Positions 56,734 to 64,000 of a stretch of DNA of 64,000 bases are shown piece after piece (the first letter of the stretch is position 1; every line of letters starts with the position of its first letter). A model generated the notes under the pieces. It saw nothing but the letters and a program-made list of their open reading frames with translations. It had not been told where the DNA came from and did not search any database. This stretch comes from Eutreptiella sp. 'Long Island Sound 2002' (lineage: Eukaryota; Euglenozoa; Euglenophyceae; Eutreptiales; Eutreptiaceae): contig OZ038380.1 in assembly GCA_964036045.1 (NCBI GenBank), positions 61,798,591 to 61,862,590 of the forward strand, in the 5' to 3' direction. The position numbers and the translations under genes were made by a program.

Positions 56734-58368
56734 GGAAGCCATCCTACCACATTCTGCTCAATCCACTGTTCATTCTTTCTGTTTATGTCATGATGTGGAG
56801 AACTGCGAATGTTTGATAATTTGACGTCAATCAACTTTTCTTTGGTCTCCGTTCGGCAGACAAGGCGTAGATACGCTGACGGAGTGTGCTGCCGTGTTCA
56901 GAAAAAACCAAACTCAGGCTTAATTCAGGCAGATTCGGGGTAATCTTGTCTCTGTTGGTCTGTGCATCTTTGGAATTTGGCTACTCGTGCAGATGGAAGC
57001 AAATGTACATAGTGTCAACGCCGGCCGGCGACATTCACCCCTACAGGCAACCCCTGTAGTACTGGCTGCACCAGATGCGACGCCAGGAACTCAGATCTCA
57101 CCTTCATTTGCTGTGATGCTGACGCCAAAGTCCAGATTCAGATCCAGGATCCTCAAATTTACCTTGAATTTCTCAAGTTTGTCCATCATTCTGCCACTGT
57201 TGTACGAAACCCAGACGTCAATTGTTCAGACAACCTTCAGATAGGAGCTCTAGGGACTTCTAAAAGCAACCTCTGAAGTCCGTAAGCTTCGTTGTATTTT
57301 TGGCACACGCCAATGTGAGCTCAATCCGACCTGAAAATGTCGAAATTGGTGAATCCAAGTGTCTTGTGGGACTCATTCGAAAGATTGGCCTTGTCCAAGT
57401 CGATTGACACCGCCGCCACTGTAAATTCGGTGTCTCTCAGTTATATACTGTCAGTAAAGCGCCTTCAGTGAACCTTCGGCGCGTTACATGCCAAGGATCC
57501 AGGGTCAGCATGTCCCATCATGATGCATCATCACATGATCCACATTTTGATGGAATCTGTTGGATGCTCGCGAACCAACGTGCCGGAAAGCACAATTCAG
57601 CTGAATAAACGACAATGTATATTAACTTTAGTCTAAACGAAGGTGTTGGTAGTTTCAGTTGTACACATTCCGCTTCATTTCACCTTACTCTCAGGGAATT
57701 TACTCATGTTAGCACAATTTATATTGATTACCTTGTCATCTCCCATCATTCCTCGAAGATCTGTTTAGATCTAAGTGAACAGAAGAACATCTCTACCTTC
57801 GGTGGTTCACTTAGGGTCTGTAGACTACATGTGTATTTGTTTAACCTCTCGGTGATTGCTTAATCCCCTCAATCTCTGCCCAAATTCATTCTCAATTTTG
57901 CTGAATCTTGTGATCATCCACCAGATGCGCCAAATCTGAGCCACATGCTGTACTTTTCAGAACGACAAAAGCGGGATAACACGATGTAGAGTTCGGCGAG
58001 GACACCGTAGCGTGCCCGCGACAGCGAAACTGTGCCAGAGCACTGAGATGTCACTCCAATTCTTGATCCCCCCACTCAATCCATCAATAATCTACCTCAT
58101 TCTCAACCAATGCATGGTTTGGTATCGATTCTCGATACGTTTACATGCTTTTTAGCCCGTGACCTAATGTTTTACTGCACGGAGGACTGTTCGTCACTTC
58201 TTATTCTGTCTCATTTCAGGTTCATCCACCCTGATTCAGTGCCAATTCAGCCCAAATCAGGTCAGATCAAGCAGATTTCGCCCCATCGAGGCTACATTTC
58301 TATGTTTTTCTGGGACTTACCCGCACTACGTTCTTCGTTGACGTAGCGACACACCCCAGTGTGTTTTT
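56734..58368 (+). other. Long non-coding 3' region of chromovirus C
   Basis: 1.6 kb between the last stop and the polypurine tract with no credible gene. The longest open frames are under 90 codons. B and D also have 2 kb or longer tracts here, so a long 3' internal region seems typical of these elements. Confidence 0.7.
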
Positions 58369-58378
58369 GGAGGGGGAG
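58369..58378 (+). promoter_or_regulatory. Polypurine tract of chromovirus C
   Basis: ggagggggag directly precedes the 3' LTR. Confidence 0.9.
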
Positions 58379-58910
58379 TGTAAGTGCGGCTAGCCCCATC
58401 TGCTCAGATTTTCAGACATTCTGCCCAGATTGGCTACATTTTGGTCATTTTCTTTGCTTCGGCGGAATTGCCGCCTCGCAGCTCAGTCACAGGATATTTC
58501 CTATATATTTCTGAGATGCCGGATTTGATTCCGCGGTCCATTCCCCGTAGATCCGCCGCATTCCGCTATTTTAGCTGGAATCGCCATTTGCCGCTGACGC
58601 GCGCTCGCGGGCCAGATCGGCCAAACCTTTTTACATAAATCGATTATTTAAATCTTTTCAGACAGTTTTGGACACTCAGATGTATTTAGAATAATTCCCC
58701 TCAATTTTCTTCATAGACTGGGATTTTCTGCCGGACCACAATCAGCATGGACCTTGCTTCTGTTGTCGCTGCTCTCGCCTCCGTTGGTGTCCGAGTGTCC
58801 GGTTCTACCCCCAATAACAACATCCAGGGAGACTCCTCGCGTGCCTGCCCCACTGGTCTTGCCGGCCCCGAGCCCTCCGGCACCCACAACGACCCAGGGC
58901 AGCACTTTCA
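58379..58910 (+). repeat. 3' LTR of chromovirus C
   Basis: 532 bp. Differs from the 5' LTR visibly at two sites (ctag/ccag near 58612 and atgg/atcg near 58640). Confidence 0.97.
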
Positions 58911-58915
58911 GACAC
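58911..58915. repeat. Target-site duplication GACAC, right copy (element C)
   Basis: Matches 48142-48146, and the R repeat continues from here. Confidence 0.93.
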
Positions 58916-59400
58916 CTCCCCTATTGGGCTAGTATTCAGAGGCTTCGGAGTGAACACATTTTTGGGGTTTGTGTAGTGACTTTTGACACATGGCATTTAG
59001 CCATCTTATTTGACTTGGTTCAGGGCATCATGTTGGCCAGTCAAGCGAAGGTCCTGAGTCCAGGGAATGAGGGGTCTATGGCTGTGATTGCGTATGTTTC
59101 CATCTTTCCCCAATTTTGCTTTATTTGTGTTCATATGCCAATTTCAGGGCTTCTTTTTTGCATTATTCTATTGGTGCAATTCTATGTACATGCCCAACGC
59201 CCGTGTCTCGGTGTGCACCGTGAGACGACCGGCGTGTTGAAAGGAGTTGTTGAGTGTCAACGCGGGACCTCAAACACCCTTGGAAGCCCTCAGTGTGGAT
59301 TATTTGGATTTGAGCTATTGTACTTGGGAGTTGGTTATTGCAAGGGATCAGGATCTCTGTGAAGGAGCCATGTTTTACTATTTTTTGTGGGAAGCTGTGC
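58911..59400 (+). repeat. Dispersed repeat R, copy 2, right part
   Basis: Matches 21258-21660, starting cacctcccctattgggctag. Similarity fades near 59400, before element D. Confidence 0.7.
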
Positions 59401-59460
59401 AGGATAGGGCAAGATCATGCAGAACCTGGTGAGAAGCAAGACCATAGGAGTGACAGGAAA

Positions 59461-60172
59461 AGAAAGATACCCTTCAATTATGCCCTAGGTCTTTTGATGT
59501 ATTCCTGCAGGTTTTGTAGTTGAAAGCCCCAAACCAAAGCAGCAAGTAGAGCAAGGACTGAATGTGGATCGAATCAATGATTGGTTTTGGAATCCAGTGT
59601 AACACAGAAGGGCTGCAGATAGACAAAGCAGGTTTATGCACATAGATTCAATCACAAATGGATAATACAAAAGGTTTTATATGAAAATTGGTCAGACTCT
59701 AGCCTCAGAGGCTGCATTAGGCACTTCATGTGCACTCTTTTGGGTGAAATGGTGCTGGTTAGGACTGAGAGGCATAGATGTCAGGACCACACAGAAAATG
59801 ACTTGGCCAAGCAACTGAATTCAGAAACAGTTACAAAGTAGGACCACAATAAGTGGTAGAAACAATTGAGTATAGGGGTCTTGGGGTGGGAGACCACTTA
59901 GGCTTAACCTCCAAGGCGAACAAGCATGCAATGCCTGATTTATTTTGGTATGTCCTCCATGAAGGAAGGTACCTCCGCTCAGTTGAGTGGTAGGGGTGAA
60001 CTTCATGGGGGGGCTAGGGTCACAACCCTAGTTACTTTGAGAAAGTGTACTTTAGGCAACAAAAGAGAGATAAAAACACTTAAGTTTGTCTTAGCATCAA
60101 CAAAGGGTTTTAAGGGGGGCTTGGCCTGGATCAAGCCCTCCAATAAAGACATGGCAGTGACTTTTTCTTACT
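59461..60172 (-). repeat. 3' LTR of chromovirus D (inferred ends)
   Basis: The right end ctttttcttact matches the B LTR end, and it is followed by a C-run (polypurine tract on the minus strand). The left end agaaagatacc matches the start of the B LTR (agaaagtttta). The length would be about 712 bp. The partner LTR is outside the window, so the left end is tentative. Internal resemblance to B's LTR is only scattered (agggctgcag, gtgcactcttt). Confidence 0.6.
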
Positions 60173-60180
60173 CCCCCCTG
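60173..60180 (-). promoter_or_regulatory. Polypurine tract of chromovirus D
   Basis: The minus strand reads CAGGGGGG next to the LTR, corresponding to AAGGGGGG of B. Confidence 0.6.
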
Positions 60181-62876
60181 GAGTACTAGTTAGCTAAGCT
60201 AGTAGGACCAAGGAAAAAGGCTCAAATATTCCCAAAATTACCTCAAAAAATGCATTAAACTTACCAAAAACATCCTCATCACTTTATAGAAGCCTATCAC
60301 ACTGTAGGGACCCTTGAGAAACAGTGTAATGTACCGTGAATGATGTCCCTTCGAAGGGGCATTCCTCAAAAGTCGCCGGCGTGCGGCGAAAACTTTTGGA
60401 AAAAGTCTGGGGGCAGTGGGAATTGAACCCAGGACTCCCTCCCTAGAGCCAATGTGCTTGCCCACTAGGGTACAGTCGAACGCTCTAATGCGGACGGCTA
60501 TCGCTGTATAAACAGCGTTTCCAGTAAACGTCCTGACCAAAGGCCAGGGCGGCGCAATACTCCCAATTGAGGACACAAACCTCCAGGAGCTGGAAGAAAT
60601 AGAAAATGTAACCAGCAGGGAGTGATTCCTGCGGTTTAGCGGGAGGGGTTGCGATTTAGCAAGTGAAATCGTTAAAAATCGACGAAACCACGCGGGAAAT
60701 CGTCATTTTTACACATAACGCAAAGTTGCAGACAAGCGCAAAGGAAGCGGACGCCAAGAAAAGGGTTGCGCAAGCGTAAACGGCTTTTGGTAAAGAAGGT
60801 ATGAGCCGTAGTTTTTAAAGTTTTAAAGAAAATTATTGCACAGTTGCATCAAAATTTTTATAAACTTCAGAGTCAAGTTGTCAAATTCAGCCGACACCAC
60901 AGAGCAGGTCAACAACCCATCTGTCAGGTATGTCAGTGTCACCTCACACTCACGCATTGCGTTCGTGTTGGTTGTTCCGTCAAAACGTTAGGGTTGTCAA
61001 CGCTGTGCTCGTTGGGGGGTCAGGTGCTCTTCTCTCGTGCTCTGCACAGGTAAAAGCAGGAATGAAAGGTATGTGATGCGAATGGAGCGCGCAGCGCGCA
61101 CGTAGGGTTAGAATATGCGCTGTGCTCGCGATGCATGTGCCTAATCGAGGCATCCACACGCTGTGACGCTTTACCTGTATCCGAATTTTCACCCTTGTTT
61201 TCTTTCCACAGGTAAGTACAGAAAGCGTTTGTTAGTGTGCGGCCGTGGCGTTAAAGTTGAGTTGCTTAAAACGCTTAGGTTTGTTTTGTGCTCGTTTTAA
61301 TTCGGCATTCACACGATGCATGGTGAGTAAGGTAGGTTAGCCCAGGAGGAGCTCACCTCCTGGTTGAGTCAGTGGTTTAGCCTCCCTTCCCTGCGTGCAC
61401 ATGATGCATTAAAGGGTAGGCCACGCGAATTGCGCACGGTAAACCTTGTTTAGGTTACCCAGAGGCTCCTCGGTACGTTCTTTAAGAGAACCCGAGGAGT
61501 TTCTTAAAGCTTGCTTGCTTGACAGGGGTAGCTGATCCGTCAGCGTGTTTGCAAACAGTGTATTATAGGTCACACTGAGAAGGGTATAATACCTGGAGTG
61601 TGGCTTGGTTCCTCCGTCGCAAACACCCCTTCATTTGCCTCTTTTGTACAGCTGGGAGAGGTTAAGGGTGATTGGTGCACGCAGCAGCTGCCTTCGGCGG
61701 CTACCATTTTTCTGCCCCAGCAAAACAGGGGCGCTGATCACAAATCAAATTACTGCGCCTCAGCCAGTACTGGCGAGGGCAGTTCGACCTCAACGACATC
61801 TGCGCTGTGCACGCAACGAGAGCACCCCTTCCCTCCAAGCCCTAGCAGGGGAAACGCGTTGTGGCGTCCCCTGTTAGGCCACAGCTGCTTAGGAGCGCTG
61901 TATTCTCTTGTCTTCTTCACAGGAGGGCCATTAGGCCCTGAGTGAACTTCGACAGCAGCACCCAGTAGGGTGTGTAGGGGTTAGGGTCAGCAGGCCTGGC
62001 AGGAGGTGAGTGCAAGTGATGAGTGCTCACCCTGCCTTCGAAGGCCGGTGCTGGCGTTAGTGAGTGTAGTGTAGTGGTGTCTCCTGTCCCGCGTGCTTTT
62101 CCTCGTGGGCAGGGGAGTGCGTTAGCTTTTGGCCTGTAGCAAAAATGGGCGTTTTGTATGCCCTTAGCACACTTGGCCACCCCTCCCCTCTTAGTAGGTA
62201 GGGCTTTTGCCGTTATACCCCAAGGATAGGCGCCAGCACAGAAATTGGGCGCCATAGGAGTGGTACTAGTACCTGATTAGGACCTTCGGTCCGACGTCAG
62301 CGAAGCCCGGTCTCCGGGAGCCACGCTGGGGAGAGAAGTGAGACACATACAGACATACGTAGCACACTTAGGGGTATGGTAAACCCTGTAAGGAAGGGTA
62401 GAACCCCATGGGTCTGGACCAGTCAGGGGTCCTAACTGTGGGCTCGCTTGTCCCCAAAGAGGGAAGACACACCTTGCCTCATAACACCTTGCTTGTCATT
62501 CCCCCCTGTTGTAGGAAGCCACCGTTCTTCGTTGGCTCACAAAGGTCATTACATTAGGGCAGTACCCATGCAACACATGGTCAACAAGGCACACACTCGC
62601 TGGGTGGCTGCAATCATGATAAGCGGCCACCTGGCTCACGCTGGAAACCATAGGCGTGGGTCTGCAGGGCACAGACAGGGTCAGTGCAGTGCTCAGTATG
62701 CAGTAGTCTGTGAAAAACCAATGGCCTTCGGCCAGGGAGTTGTTGTCACGGGGGCTAACGGTCCTGTCCTGCGATGCAATGCGGGGCAACTGTGACAACT
62801 GCTCTTACAGCCATACACAGGCACGTCTGCAGAAGAGTGCTCATCGCACCTGTCAGTAGACTGACACAGGGTAATT
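60181..62876 (-). other. Long non-coding 3' internal region of chromovirus D
   Basis: No credible gene. The block 61325-62364 is conserved with 32735-33789 of B. The rest (60181-61300 and 62365-62876) has no counterpart in B that I can see. A tRNA-like sequence lies at 60402-60480. Confidence 0.6.
60402..60480 (-). ncRNA. tRNA-like sequence in chromovirus D
   Basis: The minus strand has an A-box-like ACCCTAGTGGGCAAGC and, 30 bases later, CCTGGGTTCAATTCCC with the B box GGTTCAATTCC. It shares gggaattgaacccaggac with the tRNA-like sequence in B's LTR but lies outside the LTR here. Confidence 0.5.
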
Positions 62877-64000
62877 AGTTTCGCTTCTTACGCTGGGACA
62901 TAGTCTCAGCACGGGTTAGGAGCTGCCCCTCGTTGTTCTCAACGAGGTAAGTGCGGAAGATGGGTCGATACTCCCATCTGGTTGTATGAAGGCTGACATA
63001 GGTTCCAAGGTCGCCTCAGACAACCCATAGCCATCCCACAGGGTAAGGAATTTCCAGCCCTGTTTATACTCGTGGCGAGCAATACCTGCAACCACGTAGT
63101 AACCATCGACTGCCATCTCATCGGCAGTCATCTCTTCGAGTTCGTCTGCCTCCTCTGGACTGGCAGCGTTCTCTAGGTCTATACGTTCAATCTCACTGTC
63201 GCTGAGGCGCCACTCATCCCAAGACAAGTCGTCAGGGGAGTGATAGTGCCTCAACTGCTTAGGAGCACATAGCAGTTCACCACCTAGACGTGGACTGCAC
63301 CTGACATGGATCCTGGATCCATCTATCCTGATGATACGATAGGGTCCAAAGTAAGGGTCCTGTAGGCAGTTACGTGGCCAGGAGGGTAGGCGTGAATGGT
63401 GTACCAAAACAAGGTCACCAACCTTGAAGCTGGCAGGTCGCCGTAGGCGGTTCCGTCGGCTCTGTTCACGGTCACGAATGTGCCTCAGGTTAGTACCAGC
63501 CTGGTTAGCCAGAGACTGCTTGTGTTCTAGCCAATCTCCCACAGGGCTCTTGAAGTCCTCAGGGAAGGGGGTTTTGAAGAACCAAGTAGGTCGTCTTCCA
63601 TGGAACAGTTCGTGGGGGGTGAAACCCGTAGAAGAGCTCCGCTGTGAGTTCATGGACAGAACTGCCCAGGGCACTAGGCGTACCCAGTCCTTGGTGCGCT
63701 CCTGTTTCATCAGGATTCTTAAGTTTTGCTCCACCACACGGTTCTGTCTCTCACAGAGAGGGTTAGACGTGTGAGTGTAGGGCACACCTGTGGTTACCTC
63801 CACGTTGAGGGCATTTAGCACTCGTTTGTACCACCCAGTGTCACTGCGGATGCGTACATCTTCATCAGAGTGCACCTGCTTAGGTGCTCCATAGGGTTCG
63901 AACCATTGTTCGACCAACATTTTGACAGTCTGCTCACCTGTGATTTTCTTATTGCAAGGGAACACACGGGTGAAGCGAGATAGACCACAGGTGACCACGA
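62877..64000 (-). CDS. Chromovirus D integrase and chromodomain, partial
   Basis: Cut at the right edge. The core begins MVTCGLSRFTRVFPC. The second Asp is in VHSDEDVRIRSD and the Glu in NPLCERQNRVV; YFGPYRII is the GPY motif. The chromodomain near 62990-63090 reads YYVVAGIARHEYKQGWKF, then LWDGYGLSEATLEP, with Leu where B has Trp in TWEP. The uninterrupted frame stops at 62916. However, from about 62960 another frame gives IFRTYLVENNEGQLLTRAET and ends with TAA at 62877, matching the end of B. This copy therefore has a one-base frameshift near 62960. Confidence 0.88.

Larger units (their letters stand above)
48147..58910 (+). mobile_element. Chromovirus C, young full-length LTR retrotransposon
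   Basis: 10,764 bp with 532-bp LTRs beginning TG and ending CA, a 5-bp duplication, a perfect initiator tRNA-Met primer site, a polypurine tract, and gag, protease, methyltransferase-like domain, RT, RNase H, integrase and chromodomain. The LTRs differ at two visible positions, so insertion was recent. It lies inside repeat R. All parts up to the integrase share one frame, interrupted by TAG 49328, TAG 51548 and TGA 54716. A frameshift lies near 55690. Confidence 0.97.
59461..64000 (-). mobile_element. Chromovirus D (relative of B), 3' half
   Basis: It has a 3' LTR, polypurine tract, long non-coding tract and the end of pol, cut by the right window edge. LTR termini (AGTAAGAAAAAGT and AGAAAG on opposite strands) and the block 61325-62364 match element B, placing both in one family. 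Confidence 0.8.

Noticed and set aside
60402-60480. tRNA-like sequence as part of D's LTR
   Set aside because: The LTR end and polypurine tract at 60172-60180 place it in the internal region, unlike the LTR-borne copy in B.

Overview
This 64 kb window looks like eukaryotic nuclear DNA from a protist and consists almost entirely of nested retrotransposons. It shows no bacterial operon layout, no convincing ribosome-binding sites and no rRNA. Base composition is a mosaic. Positions 1-18350 are very GC-rich, 18350-20500 is T-rich on the + strand, and the rest is moderate. Three chromoviruses (Ty3-type LTR elements with a chromodomain), a non-LTR element with a long 5' tandem array, tRNA-like Pol III boxes and intron-like gaps suggest an alveolate such as a dinoflagellate. 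I cannot prove that, and I saw no dinoflagellate spliced-leader sequence.

Layout. (1) 1-18360, minus strand: a GC-rich non-LTR retrotransposon. It has a large ORF1 (11284-15084), an apurinic-type endonuclease plus reverse transcriptase (8335-11283), an RNase H/zinc-finger C-terminal part (4589-8344), and a 5' array of about 15 monomers of 213 bp (15073-18350). Its 3' end is embedded in a tandem array of 2498-bp units (1-6349) that runs off the left edge. (2) 18360-20480: low-coding, pyrimidine-rich DNA with a recurring short motif. (3) 20500-21660: a dispersed non-coding repeat, here called R. (4) 21660-29251, minus: chromovirus A, damaged and with no 3' LTR found. (5) 30376-30838 and 42120-44270, plus: pieces of one unrecognised host-like gene. 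(6) 30839-42119, minus: chromovirus B, an 11.3 kb element with 787-bp LTRs and a TCCAC target duplication, inserted into that gene. (7) 43600-47230: introns or intergenic DNA with TACGAAAGG-type inverted repeats and tRNA-like sequences. (8) 47230-48146 plus 58911-59400: a second R copy split by (9) chromovirus C, plus strand, 48147-58910, with 532-bp LTRs differing at two visible positions and a GACAC duplication. (10) 59461-64000, minus: the 3' half of chromovirus D, related to B.

Gene order in A, B and C is gag, protease, a DIRS-like methyltransferase-type domain, reverse transcriptase, RNase H, integrase, chromodomain. The extra domain between protease and reverse transcriptase is the most unusual feature. 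In addition, nearly every element has its ORFs in one shared frame, separated by single TAG or TGA codons with open sequence on both sides. That could be stop-codon recoding, or decay by point mutation.

Where open frames begin at GTG or TTG, I treat the ends as limits set by stops, not as real starts.
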